Assembly: GCF_036320965.1 (NCBI RefSeq)
Contig: NC_092281.1
Span: forward strand, 15,025,719-15,089,718
Length of the DNA: 64,000 nucleotides
Source of the DNA: Panulirus ornatus
Lineage: Eukaryota; Arthropoda; Malacostraca; Decapoda; Palinuridae
Direction of reading: 5' to 3'
Part shown: piece by piece, positions 53,454 through 64,000 of the stretch
Layout of the letters: the number at the start of each line of letters is the position of its first letter
Numbering within the stretch: position 1 is the stretch's first letter
Notes under the pieces: generated by a model
The model's database searches: none
The model's input: only the letters and a program-made list of their open reading frames with translations
What the model was told of the DNA's origin: nothing
Position numbers and translations under genes: made by a program

Positions 53454-53467
53454 CACTACACTACACT
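53417..53467. repeat. (CA)n followed by (CTACA)3
   Basis: CA run of about 34 bp, then CTACACTACACTACACT, a short pentanucleotide array probably derived from the (CA)n edge. Confidence 0.96.
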
Positions 53468-53962
53468 GTAAGGCCAAAAATCACTTGCGTAACTCTGAAA
53501 TGTTGATGTACTTCACTGTAGACGACACTATTACCGCTAAGAGTGAAATATAATGCCAATAAAACAGTGACACAATACAGCAAATATATGAGCGCCACTT
53601 TAGTCAAACATCAAAAATTCATTACACGTGCATAAAGCGTGTCTCAGTTGTACAAACGTTTGAATGACAATTGCATTAACTGAGTCCATATATCCCCCAA
53701 TCTCGTTTTTAGGATAAAAAACATAAATTTTCTCATTCAGTGGGTGAGGCTGCCAACAGTGCCACACAACGCGATACTACCCGGAATCTGGTGACGTACA
53801 TCTACGAGGAGGGAGCAGCGATGCACGGTTCTCTACTGGCCAGTGTTAAAGTTTGAAATTAAATGAAAAAAGCATTTTTTTTCAGTAATGTGGTCAAGTA
53901 TAAGAAGCAGATTATGATTCTGACCAAACGTAGGATGTGGAGCTTGCTCAATATCTTCGTAT
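53468..53962. other. Unique gene-free sequence
   Basis: AT-rich and non-repetitive. Nothing recognised. Confidence 0.5.

Positions 53963-54188
<226 letters not shown>

Positions 54189-54271
<83 letters not shown>
54189..54271. repeat. (TA)n microsatellite
   Basis: Perfect TA run of about 83 bp forming the second cap of the 54.1 kb element. Confidence 0.98.
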
Positions 54272-54274
<3 letters not shown>

Positions 54275-54389
54275 CGTTATTCAAACAATTACTAGCAAAT
54301 AGTTTGTCTCTGTTATTGTTCTCATTAAGTTGGACTCTAGCGATAGGTAAGGGACGATGAAAACTCCCAAGTACCCCCCATCACTACCC

Positions 54390-54390
<1 letters not shown>

Positions 54391-54423
<33 letters not shown>

Positions 54424-54430
54424 CACACAC
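54391..54430. repeat. (CA)n microsatellite
   Basis: CA run of about 40 bp with one CAA interruption near 54422. Confidence 0.97.
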
Positions 54431-57400
54431 AGTTTGTAAGAGTGCAGATATACATTCAATGCAGTGATGCATAAACACATACATTATAGCAAATTCAATT
54501 CAACGAAAAAAAAAACCAACCATTCACTACACTGTGACAATCAACATTCCCTATCTATATATTTCACAGTGGAATAACACTATTATTTGATCATCCAATT
54601 AAAATCGCATATTGAGTAATCATGATTAACAGAATGGTAGGAACCCATTTTTTTTTTAAATGGATTTCTCTGCGATAAATAAAGTTGGTGACAATATATT
54701 CATTACCGATGCAAACGTCATTACAACCCCCCCCTCCCATTGGACAATGATATTCCAATTACATCTCTTGCTCGTTACAGAGCTTGGGTGTGACGGGCAA
54801 GGGTCTATAGCCATGTTATCGGCACCTGGTATAGCAGGATGATAGTGCTATAAGGCCGGGTTTACGGGGCGACGGGAATAGAGTCGTGCAATGATACTGC
54901 AAGCATGAGATGAGGAGAGTCTAGGGGAGTGGCAGTGTATAAAAGTGCGAGGTCTTGCAGCACTGTGGGACACACAAGTCCTACCTACATCGCAGATGCG
55001 AAGGTCAGACACGCCATGTGTACGGCTGTAATACACAGTGCGATGCTAACGTAACAATGACCTTTACCATCATGCGCACTAAGTCCAGCCAATACCATCG
55101 ATGCCCAAAAGCCCCAACAACTTCACCGGCATGAAGTGAAGTGCACCGGAGGTAATAAGTGTGCGAGGCTGTCAGGGGTAACGCCACACGTTCGGTCGGC
55201 ATAAGATAGTCTGACTAGTTCGTGTTCTCTTCCAACTTGTTCCATACTCCCGCCCTACACCCCAGACTCTCGTGGGATCAACGACCCCTGGCCCCTGCTG
55301 GATGCCACGCCCTCATAGCTATGAATACACGGAGAGATTAATGAAGGAAGGAGAAATAGTGTCTCGAAAGACTGTAATAAAGTTCGGATCCTCTTGGCCA
55401 TGAATTATGGTCCTTTCAGACGGTGGAAGGGACGATCGCACATGTTAGGGGAACGGATGGAACGGGGTCAGAGAATAGCAGAGACAAGACTCATGATGCT
55501 GCCTCCTGGTGCGGTGATCATTTTACAACAGGTTAATGGCCAGGCCGGCCTTGAACCTAGCTGCGAAATTTCCATGATTTTGGGACGCTTCAGCGGCCGA
55601 ACACTGTCTACACAGACACTTAAGTACCTCTTGACACCCACGTCATATCCTAATCAGATCCTCGACCAATGTTGGTAGGAATAATAATACAAAGAAGTAG
55701 CACAAACACGAACTAATGGTAAAGGAAGGAGAATATATCTTCGAGAACTGGGTGTAGTGAACACGCTCCATATTCAAACCTTTACTCATTTCTTTTCTTC
55801 CTTTCTTGTTTTGTTATAACCATAGATAATGTCAACCTGTGTATCATTTTCCCGCCACGCTCACCCACACCCGGCACCCTGTCACCTCCCCTCACACCAC
55901 GGCCCCCACCCGCGAACCCTCCCTCCCAGCAGCCCAACATCTGTTAACTCACCTTTCGGCCTCACTAGCGACGACAGGCGTAGAGCAGCTGACGAACACC
56001 AGGAGAGACGAATGGTGAGATAATGAGGAGAGGGACGACCAGACCACGACGCTCATCCATGTTAACCTTAACTTGTAATGGACACATGCTTCTACCACCT
56101 GCTGGCCACGACAGGGAGTGTTGAATATAGATGAGACTCTGGTGACGATGCAGCCGTACACACGAGGCAATACTAGCGATCTGTGACCGGAGATGATGAA
56201 GACGATTGAGGTCTACCGTGAGCTACAACGCACGCACGTCTACAGGAGATACAGCTTACGATGACACCTCCCTCTACACTACAGACACAAACATGAGAAA
56301 GAGAAAAAAAAAAAAGGAAATCACGAATGATAAAAAAAAAAAATACACAATCTCACTTCTGGTTTAAAATGAATATCAAGGTTTAGATATCCATGCAAAG
56401 TGAACCATTCTGAACGTGTTATGAATCAACCATATACAGTGAAAACTCATCATCCGGTGAGGGGCTACGGGTGCTGTGCGTGGACCTGTACGTACGTACG
56501 TTAGATCTATAAATTTGCAACACCGTGCAGGACTGACCATGGGAACGGAACTAAACGCACATAACATGTCGTACAGCTCAGCCAAGCACTGTCGAGTCCG
56601 TATCTACATATTCCTGCACAGGCCAGCCACAGCAACGTATAGAGGTACCGTAGCCACGAGACAAGCTGAACTACAGACCGCCAGCTCACGGCTGGGGAAG
56701 TGTGTCCAGCTTCGTCTCAACTCTAAATCTTGACCTTCTTACTCCCACACACAGGAAAAGAAAAAAAATGGTAATATTACTGATAATATATATGCATATA
56801 TTCCTCCGGCAGCCACCACGGAAGACTGTCTTATTGTAAATAAGACTATTTGTCCCGGATATGAAGCGGCGGATGATCTATCGTGCAATAAAGTAGAGGA
56901 ATCTTAGCAATATTAAGCAAAGGTGATTTATGTATTCATTCTAAGGGGGGGAAAAAAATATGGAAACCACCATTACCCTTCTTCCCATAAGACGCTCAAC
57001 AAATTCATCGTGATGAGAATCTTTTTCTCATACGTTTGAGTCATTTCACAGCCTACTGTGCATATAAACATAGGCAAATTCTGTTTGAATAATATCTTTT
57101 TGAGCTCTTTGGACAGTATCTTTTGAGTCCTGCAAGAGCACTAAACTTTAGGCACACACTTGATTACCACCACAGCCACTTTCGGCAGTCACTCGGGGAC
57201 AAGACCGGATCTATTTTCCTTCGTGACATGAACAGTGTGAACCTATGAGTTAAATGCGTGAAACATACACTTTCATAAATTAAAGAAATTGCACATGTGA
57301 CCATAACGTAGCCTATGTTAGGGTTAGGTGTAACCCGACGACCCACTACGAGACGACGCCATGTTAAACGGAGGTTGAGTAATGATGGACTCCCGTGGGC

Positions 57401-57559
57401 GAGAATATCCCTGACTAACACTGTTCTTCCAACCGTTAACTGACGATGGTACGGCCTCGCCCACGGGGGAACTATCACGCAAGTCGACAATTTAGTAACA
57501 ACAACAAAAAAAAGAAAAATCAAAAAGAAGCATACGAAAGCGGGAAGACCAAGCGCTAG
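54431..57559. other. Unique gene-free sequence, 3.1 kb
   Basis: No gene recognised. A-rich runs lie at 56308-56341. Open frames are under 100 codons except a minus-strand frame that enters the next purine-rich tract. Confidence 0.5.
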
Positions 57560-57860
57560 AGGTGGAGTCGAGGAAAGAACGAGAAGACAAGTGTGACGTA
57601 GCGGGGTGCGGGAGGAACAGGAATAATATGTGGGACGGCAAAACGAGACGGGAGACGGGAAGCGGGGACGGCACAGACTTGGAGGGAAGGGGAGAGAGAG
57701 AGAGACAGAGAAGGGAGGAGAGAAGAGACAACGACGATGGAAGGGGAGCATAGGGAAGAAAGAGAAAAGGTGAGAAAAGACGTTTACAGGAGACAAGAAA
57801 GAGGTACGATGAGGGGAGAGGAACGAAGGATGAGATAAGGGTGATGGGTAGGGGATGGGG
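57560..57860. repeat. Purine-rich low-complexity tract
   Basis: The plus strand is dominated by GGGA, GAGA and GAAG words over about 300 bp. It explains the 131- and 210-codon Ser/Pro/Leu/Phe-rich minus-strand frames. Confidence 0.75.
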
Positions 57861-58230
57861 AAGTTCAGCGTGGTGACGGTCGGTCACTCAACTAGGGGCA
57901 AAAGATATCAGTACAATCTTATGGAAACGACTTGCCGCTGCTTGGTGGTCGCGGTGACGAGGACTCGTCAGGCCGGGGACTGTGCGGCCGAGGTTGCCAG
58001 CTAGGAAGCAGGAGGAGGGGGCCGCTGAGCCCATCAGCTAAAACAAGGAGGTTGTGTGTTGGTGGAGAGGATGACCCGCTGAGGACCAGGGATGTGAGAG
58101 CGCCCCACCGGCTCAGTGTTGTCAAAGTCACAAAGCCATGTATTAGCCCGTAATACAAAGCTGAATATGTACATGCAACTACGTTTGTCCATGCGGATAC
58201 ACAAGTATACACTTGCATCGAGGATCATAT
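57861..58230. other. Unique gene-free sequence
   Basis: Nothing recognised. Confidence 0.5.
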
Positions 58231-58570
58231 ACCACCTCCACATCTCCTGCACCAGCACCTCCACATCTCCTCCACCAGCACCTCCACATCTCCCACACCA
58301 GCACCGCTACTTCTACACCAGCACCTCCACATCTCCTGCACCAGCACCGCCACATCTACACCAGCACCTCCACATCTACACCAGCACCTCCACATCTCCT
58401 ACACCAGCACTTCCACATCTACACCAGCACCGCCACATCTACACCAGCACCTCCACATCTACACCAGCACCTCCACATCTACACCAGCACCGCCACATCT
58501 ACACCAGCAGCTCCACATCTCCTACACCAGCACCTCCACATCTCCTACACCAGCACTTCCACATCTCCTT
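58231..58570. repeat. 20/23 bp minisatellite, about 16 copies
   Basis: Units of CACCTCCACATCTACACCAG (20 bp) alternate with a 23 bp form in which TCTACACCAG becomes TCTCCTACACCAG or a close variant; single changes give CACCGCC, CACTTCC and CAGCTCC. No unit frame contains a stop on the plus strand, so Thr/Ser/Pro/His-rich frames of 173 and 214 codons run through it. These look fortuitous: the open stretch ends a little beyond the array and no signal peptide or domain is seen. Confidence 0.95.
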
Positions 58571-59082
58571 CCGCCCAGACTCCAACGCCCTTAACATCCC
58601 TACAAGATATAAATCTCAACAAAGTTTCCCCTGTTGATCCAACAGCACCATACCTTCTCCCAACAGACGGTGTAAACTTCATTAAGATTCCGGCATTAAA
58701 TATAAGCAGAAGACAAATTTACAACCCAATTTTTCCCGGCCTCACATCGAGACAGACTATAACCCAGACGGAATTAACTGGCCCCAGTTGGACGCGAGAG
58801 TTTGTAACTAGAAGCCGTATATTGCTCCTGGTAATTACAACAATAACAGCCAACTAGCATTAACTACACAGCCAGCGTGTGTCCTCTCGCTCTCCTCTGA
58901 TGCCGCGAGCGCTGGTGTTTATGGTCGCCAGCCGAGACGTGTGATCTTCCTTGTACCTGATGTAGTCTGGCCTGGGGACTTCAAGTATGCTTCAGTGGAG
59001 GTGAAAGGTGGAGAAATTTCTTAAAAGAAAATCATATTTACGACATCTTTGCCATGTTCATTAAAGTAAGGTTTCTAGGATA

Positions 59083-59084
<2 letters not shown>
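58571..59084. other. Unique gene-free sequence
   Basis: Nothing recognised. Confidence 0.5.

Positions 59085-59167
<83 letters not shown>
59085..59167. repeat. (TA)n microsatellite
   Basis: Perfect TA run of about 83 bp, left cap of the foldback element. Confidence 0.98.
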
Positions 59168-59170
<3 letters not shown>

Positions 59171-59392
59171 CGATATCACTAACAAAAGGAAACATGAGAA
59201 TCCTGAGCGCTTTTCGGGTATTACCACAGCAGGGAACTAGTTACTGAATGAGAAATTCAATACAACAGAAGCAATATAGACATAACCTGTATTGTGTCTA
59301 TTTTCCCACTCTGTAACTAGTCCTCTGAAGTGGTAATACTCGAAAGCGCTCAAGATTCTCGTGTTCCCTTTTCCTAACGGTATTTCTGCACT
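59164..59392. mobile_element. Foldback element: two inverted copies of a (TA)n-associated repeat
   Basis: The left arm (about 59164-59244) and right arm (about 59313-59392) are inverted copies with roughly three-quarters or more identity by eye. The arms read GAGAATC(C/T)TGAGCGCTTT, then a (G/A)GTATTACCAC word, and end in ACTAGTTAC. The loop of about 68 bp holds a further small hairpin (ATAGACA / TGTCTAT). A (TA)n lies on the left and a (GT)n-(TA)n 30 bp beyond the right arm. The right arm read on the plus strand has CTGAAGTGGTAATAC, TCGAAAGCGCTC, TCTCGTGTT and CCCTTTTCC, the same order of words as the minus strand of the 54.1 kb element, so the two are related. No open frame is present. Confidence 0.75.
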
Positions 59393-59417
59393 CATGAAGT
59401 CACGCGTTTCTTTTGAT

Positions 59418-59555
<138 letters not shown>

Positions 59556-59815
59556 CACTACACCACGCCTAGCCTATTCATATCATTATGAGGTTGACTT
59601 GTAGTGTTCTCCAATTCACGACATGAAATGGCAAAATCTTTGACCCGAGTCTTCAGGGTCAGGTCAGTGGTGACGACATCATACCCCGAGGTCGTAGCAT
59701 CATGCTGAGGTAGTGAGGTCACAGCGGTAAGCATCATACAGCACAGGATTGCAGCGCATCAATGATGCCCACAAGTTCATCCCTTTTTTAACCACTGGAC
59801 CGCTGCACACTGTGG

Positions 59816-59995
59816 CATCGCCTCTGTGTACACTCCCCGCCTGTACAAGGTATTCTCGTCTTTTCCCGTCGTGTACACAGCATTCGTTATCTCGCAACGG
59901 GTACACACTCGGCCTCTGCAAAAGATTCCTCCCATCCCACTGTGTACACTCTCTCCGGGTGTACTTACAAATTATCCTCCCCCTAGTCAACTTGC
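59816..59995. repeat. Degenerate ~40 bp minisatellite, about 4 copies
   Basis: GTGTACACTCCCCGCCTGTA, CGTGTACACAGC, GGTACACACTCGGCCTCTG and TGTGTACACTCTCTCCGGG recur at about 40 bp spacing with intervening TTCTCGTC- or TTCCTCCC-type words. Confidence 0.65.
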
Positions 59996-60600
59996 TTACG
60001 TACGTACCCCCCTACTGCAACCTGTCCGCACATCGTAAAAAGTTGAGGACGAGAGAACCGACCTGATATGGAGCATTAACCTAATTAAGAGCTTCTGTGG
60101 CAGACAGGTGGCTTACTACTGCATAGCAACCTGACCTCTGGTGGCACTTCTCACTCCTGTTCCGACCGTGTACCGGGTGATAGTTCCTGATCAATTAACC
60201 TGCTCTCATAACAAAACCTATTTACCATATCTTGTACCATACATAAGCATTCTTTTTTTTTTTCTAATCACTATGTGACCATCATTATGGCATTTGTGGA
60301 TTCATATATACATTATGAATTGAATCACCTTTTAATTCGAGATAAACATACTTATATACAGCTGATTTCAGCTACCACACCAGTCACTCACGCCCACATG
60401 GGGTTGAAGAAGTAAAGGTAACGGGGCCAGCCTGCCTCTACATCATCCCTACTTACACACGTATGACCAGTAGTTTGTATCAATAATGTTCAGATCATTA
60501 CCTTAAAAGCTAAATAGAGGGCTATACTTCCCTGACAGAACGTTTAACACCTCCTGAGCGTCTATAAACACCACCATCTTTCATCGTTTTAAACTGGGAA
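59996..60600. other. Unique gene-free sequence
   Basis: Nothing recognised. Confidence 0.5.
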
Positions 60601-60659
60601 CAGCAGCAGCAGCAGAAGCAGCAGCAGCAGAAGCAGCAGCAGTAGTAGCAGCAGCAGCG
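60601..60659. repeat. (CAG)n microsatellite with AAG and TAG interruptions
   Basis: CAG/AGC triplet run of about 59 bp with GAAGCAG twice and AGTAGTAGC once. It does not lie in a long open frame. Confidence 0.97.
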
Positions 60660-60930
60660 ACGGACCATCTTCTTGTTTACTTAACACCTTTTCCCTTCCT
60701 TCCCATGTATCTCCTTGTTCCTATCTCTTCTCCTTCTCGTCCATTTTCTTGTTTTCCTTCACACCTTTTCCTCTGTCATACCCGTCCTCTTTTCATCTTC
60801 CTTCATCACATTCTTCCTTCCCTGCCTCATATATCTGTCTTGTTGTCTCATCCTTCATCCCATTCCTCCTCCCCTCCCTTGTGTCTGACCTCTTCTCTCC
60901 TTCCTCTACACCTTCCTTACAGGTTTCGTA
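60660..60930. repeat. Pyrimidine-rich low-complexity stretch
   Basis: C/T-rich words (TTCCTTCC, CTCCTTCTCG, CATCCTTCATCC) dominate. The 60-78 codon Ser/Pro/Leu/Phe frames here are low complexity. It directly precedes the reverse-transcriptase fossil. Confidence 0.6.
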
Positions 60931-60934
60931 ATAA

Positions 60935-61315
60935 AAGATAAATTTCAAGGAATTTTATAAAGTTCTTTAGTCATATACACAATACCTGGGATTCCCAAAT
61001 ATTCTCAAATGTTATATAATCAGATTTCCAAAAAAGGTTTCAACAGTACCACATACAAATTCCAAACTAGCTCAACGTGAGACGTGTGGTACCACAAGGC
61101 TCGGTCCTATGACCCATACTTTCTGTTGATCATGTCAGTAACCTGGAGACACAAAACTCACGAGCAGAAAACTTCAAAATCTGCCGATGACACGAAACTG
61201 AGAAAAGATGCCTTACCCAACAAGGAAGACTGCTTTAGGACTCAGATCTAGACTAATCACCTTATCTAAAATCTTACAACAATAAACAATGATTGAAATC
61301 AAGTTCCTTCACTCA
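60935..61315 (+). pseudogene. Fossil reverse-transcriptase domain of a non-LTR retrotransposon
   Basis: Three conserved stretches of the RT palm appear in order on the plus strand. From 60947, KEFYKV followed by a leucine and a stop corresponds to the KAFDKVPH region, and LGIPNILK follows. At 61089-61109, VPQGSVL is an intact match to the VPQGSVLGP motif, followed by TGA where Gly is expected. At about 61177-61200, K-S-A-D-D-T-K-L matches the catalytic FADDTKL motif with Phe changed to Ser. The three lie in three different frames, with stops between, so at least two frameshifts have occurred. Order and spacing fit CR1/Jockey-type LINEs, where this domain copies the element's RNA at the target site. 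Decayed similarity to the downstream thumb-adjacent region may reach about 61315. No endonuclease or ORF1 was found. It is dead. Confidence 0.85.
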
Positions 61316-61954
61316 TACTCTCTTCTCTAAACATTACTCTAACATTGCTAAACAAAACTACACAATATTCAAAGGTAGTGGAGGTACGCTGATGCGTTAC
61401 TAAATAGAAAATCAAGATGTTATTACTGTCCTTCAGCAGATAACCCCGACATTGGGGCATCAGGGCTGCTACTCGTCCTTCCCATGTACCTTGAGCCTTC
61501 CCCCATCCTAGATATCCTTCCACTCCCCCATTTTAACTTTTCCTCCCTTGATCAGTCCCTCCTCTGTCCTCCGATCCTCCCCACCCTAATTCTCTCCTCC
61601 CCTAAGTGCGTGCCAGACGGCGTGGCACCGTGAATCATCCATCATGTGACCTCACCACACGGCTCTACCCACGCCACAACGGACGGTAAACACCCGACTC
61701 GTCATTTTCCCTGAACAAGGCTGAACATTGTCCTCCAGACTGCGGAAAAGAATGCTCTACGTCTCTCCGCCGAAGATAATTCGTCCATTAAACCGACGAC
61801 CACCAGATAAAACCATTAAGACGAAGCGGCCCACGCTCAGCTCTGACTCTAAGAGGTAAAAGCCCTCACACGGCAACTGCCGTATGGCCCGAGTCATTGT
61901 GCCCTTGTAAACAAAGCCGAGTCTGTCTCGTAGGCTCTGGTGTAGAGACGCTGT
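61316..61954. other. Unique gene-free sequence
   Basis: Nothing recognised. Confidence 0.5.
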
Positions 61955-62150
61955 TGTAGACGGTCCTGACCATTGCCGCCGGGTCCTTCCCCTTGTGAGA
62001 TGCAAGTGGTAGAAGGGCAGGCAGGGCCATTAGGGCCTGAGCCCTGCCTCTTTCGTGAGAGCCACTGGTGGAGGGGTAGGGAAGACCATCACTGCCTGAG
62101 TCCTGCCCCTTGTGTGAAGCCTTAAGTGAAGGGGTAGGCAGGGAGAACGC
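61955..62150. repeat. Degenerate ~68 bp minisatellite, about 3 copies
   Basis: CCTTGTGAGATGCAAGTGG, CTTTCGTGAGAGCCACTGG and CCTTGTGTGAAGCCTTAAG start successive units near 61991, 62049 and 62108. Each is followed by a GGGGTAGGCAGGG-type word and a CCTGAG(T/C)CCTGCC word. Confidence 0.75.
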
Positions 62151-62214
62151 AAGGCAGAGAGGGAGGGAAGGTGGGGCCTGGGTAGGTAAGGAAGTGGCCA
62201 CAAATGCTTGGGTG

Positions 62215-62480
62215 GAGACGGAGGGGACACAAGGACTAGGGGGGACACGGAAGGTTGACAAGTGCTTGGAGAGGGACGGAGAGGCCACAAACACTAGGGA
62301 AAGTTAGGCAGGACTGTGAGTACCAGGAAGGGAAGGGCCACACGGATGAGTGACGGTATGGAAGGCAACAAGGACTAGGGAGGGCTGGGGGAGGCACAAG
62401 TACTAGGGAGGGATGAAGCAGACACAAGTACTAGGAAAGGAGCCAGAACTGTGAGGGAGGGGATAAAAGGGACCAGGCCA
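62215..62480. repeat. Degenerate GGGACACAAGGACTAG-type minisatellite
   Basis: CACAAGGACTAGGGG, CACAAACACTAGGGA, AACAAGGACTAGGGAGG, CACAAGTACTAGGGAGG and CACAAGTACTAGGAAAGG recur irregularly with purine-rich filler. Unit length varies from about 25 to 60 bp. Confidence 0.75.
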
Positions 62481-62659
62481 CTCGAACTCAGGTGAGGCCA
62501 CTCCAACCCTAGTGGTGCTACTTAAGCTGGTGATCCACTTATGCCATGCTAATTACCCATTGGTTGAGTCACCCTTTCAAACATTTTTTACCTATCATAT
62601 TCTTATATACTGCCTGCACTCACAATTTCTTCATTCACCTTGCTGCATTCATTCAATCT

Positions 62660-63075
62660 AGACACTGGCGGAACGACCCGAACATTGGCCAGGCTACTCA
62701 CACAGAAACAGGCTGGTCATATATACTGGCGAGGCCATTAAGACACTGGCAGTGTCACTCAGGCATTGACGGGGCCACTAGGTCACTGACGGGGCCACTC
62801 GGACACTGACAGTGTCACTCAGGCATTGGCGGGGCCACTAGGTCACTGACGGGGCCACTCGGACACTGACAGGTCCTACTCAGGCACTGCTGAACCGCTC
62901 ACACACTGACGGGGTGCTCAGACCCAGACTGGTGCCACCGACACACTAGCCGAACCACTCATACCGTGACGAAGCCTTTCAGACAATGAAGAGGACACTC
63001 AGACAAGAGAGGAGCCAAACAGGCACCGCCGGAGCCACTCAGGTAATGGTCGACCACTTCGACATTGGCAAGGCC
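62660..63075. repeat. Degenerate 20 bp minisatellite
   Basis: The best region, about 62740-62890, has clean 20 bp units such as CACTAGGTCACTGACGGGGC, CACTCGGACACTGACAGTGT and CACTCAGGCATTGACGGGGC. Flanking units to about 62660 and 63075 are decayed. Two perfect palindromes occur: GACACTGGCAGTGTC at about 62742-62756 and GACACTGACAGTGTC at about 62802-62816. Confidence 0.88.
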
Positions 63076-63711
63076 ATTAACAGCCACAAACAGACACGAG
63101 CATCGCCTCTCAAGACAATGTGAGGGAGACTTTTATGTAATGAAGATGCACTTACATCAGGCAGTGGCAAGGCAGTGGCAAGGCCACTTACCGGCAGGTT
63201 ACACAAAATGCCCACTAGTAAAGTGGACATGACTCGAAACACTAGACCTTCCCTGGGTAGAATATCCCGGTTCCCCTGCCACACCTTAACATACCTCGGG
63301 GCGTAGCGGCCTCCCACCTGGCTCCTTAATTACATACCTGCTGCGCTGTGTCTCAACTTTCCATACGGCGATGGATGAGATGAAGCGCGTCCGCCTGCCT
63401 CCCTCCTGGCTTTACGTACACCGTCCTGGGGCAGTTGAGCCGCACACCTACCGCCTATATTGCATTATACAGGGCCGAAAGGAGGCGCTTGGGAGGAATA
63501 TCTCGAACTAGGGTGGAAGAATGAGTAGGTTACGGGGAGATTAAGACGAGGGAGAGGCTGGCAGGGAGTGGGAGAGGCACTGAGAGGTGAGAAGGCGTCA
63601 TGGGAGGTAAGTTTACACAGGTACTTCAGCCTGTCAGCAAGTATCTGGTTACTTAGGAGTAGGAGCTGGCCTGGCGCACATACCTCCCGCCTGACGCTCT
63701 ATGTATATATT

Positions 63712-63715
<4 letters not shown>
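63076..63715. other. Unique gene-free sequence
   Basis: A short GGCAGTGGCAA duplication lies at about 63161-63182. Otherwise nothing. Confidence 0.5.

Positions 63716-63808
<93 letters not shown>
63716..63808. repeat. (GT)n microsatellite
   Basis: Perfect GT run of about 90 bp ending in GCGT, among the longest pure (GT)n tracts in the window. Confidence 0.98.
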
Positions 63809-64000
63809 AAATATTCCTCTCCGTAACCATAGGCATATTTTGTTCAGGAAGTCCATGTAAAATATTTTAGCAGGAACAAATAATGAGCTATGAATACCTG
63901 TAGCGCTTCCCCTCAGGCCATCGATCAAATGACTTTTTTTCACCATAATTAGACGAGAGAGGGAAAGTGAAAGAGGGTAGACGGGAGAGGAAGACGAAAG
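63809..64000. other. Unique sequence to window end
   Basis: Nothing recognised; purine-rich over the last 50 bp. Confidence 0.5.

Noticed and set aside
57164..57887. 210- and 131-codon minus-strand frames with Leu/Phe/Ser-rich, membrane-like segments
   Set aside because: Hydrophobicity follows from the pyrimidine-rich strand of a GA-rich tract; no family match and two frames are open together.
59313..59360. Functional hammerhead in the right arm (plus strand CTGAAGTGG...CGAAAG)
   Set aside because: The CUGANGA core has lost bases and stems I and III are not evident.
59705..59726. let-7-like seed TGAGGTAGTGAGG
   Set aside because: Only the first ten bases match let-7 and no precursor hairpin is visible.

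Overview
This 64 kb window looks like gene-poor, repeat-dominated intergenic (or long-intron) DNA from an arthropod, most likely a decapod crustacean. That assignment is an inference. It rests on the extreme density of long (GA/CT)n, (GT/CA)n and (TA)n tracts, on degenerate 20-40 bp minisatellites every few kb, on tRNA-headed SINE-like elements, on a decayed non-LTR retrotransposon, and on a (TA)n-capped dispersed repeat whose sequence I recall, unverified, from crab and shrimp DNA. Nothing looks prokaryotic: there are no operons, ribosome binding sites or tight gene packing. I find no protein-coding gene I can support. The longest open frames are by-products of microsatellites ((TACA)n, (GA)n, (CA)n) or fall in the length range expected by chance.

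Layout. 1-19 kb: mostly unique sequence with (GA/CT)n tracts, degenerate minisatellites at 2.1, 6.3 and 9.7 kb, a (CT)n tract flanked by perfect inverted forkhead-type sites at 14.5 kb, and three tRNA-like SINE heads, all on the minus strand, at 13.7, 17.6 and 18.8 kb. 19.1-25.6 kb: one continuous 6.5 kb minisatellite of about 185 units of 35 bp, built from a few interspersed variants and centred on a short palindrome. 25.6-34.4 kb: unique sequence with many (CA/GT)n tracts. 34.4-35.7 kb: a 1.1 kb nearly pure (TACA)n array running into (TA)n. 35.7-42 kb: purine-rich and degenerate minisatellites. 42.3 kb: a six-unit minisatellite carrying twelve CACGTG E-boxes. 42.8-53.5 kb: further microsatellites, including a palindromic (TC)n-(GA)n-(GT)n compound tract, and several decayed minisatellites. 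54.1 and 59.2 kb: two related (TA)n-capped mobile-element fragments, the second a foldback of two inverted copies. 58.2 kb: a 20/23 bp minisatellite. 60.9-61.3 kb: a fossil reverse-transcriptase domain with three recognisable motifs in three frames. 62-63.1 kb: three more decayed minisatellites. 63.7 kb: a long (GT)n tract.

No pathway or gene cooperation can be described. The interest lies in the repeat biology: the variant-mosaic 35 bp array, the E-box array, the shared CTGA...CGAAAG architecture of the two (TA)n-associated elements, and the forkhead-site-bounded (CT)n tract. All boundaries were read by eye; microsatellite ends are good to a few bases and degenerate-minisatellite ends to a few tens of bases.
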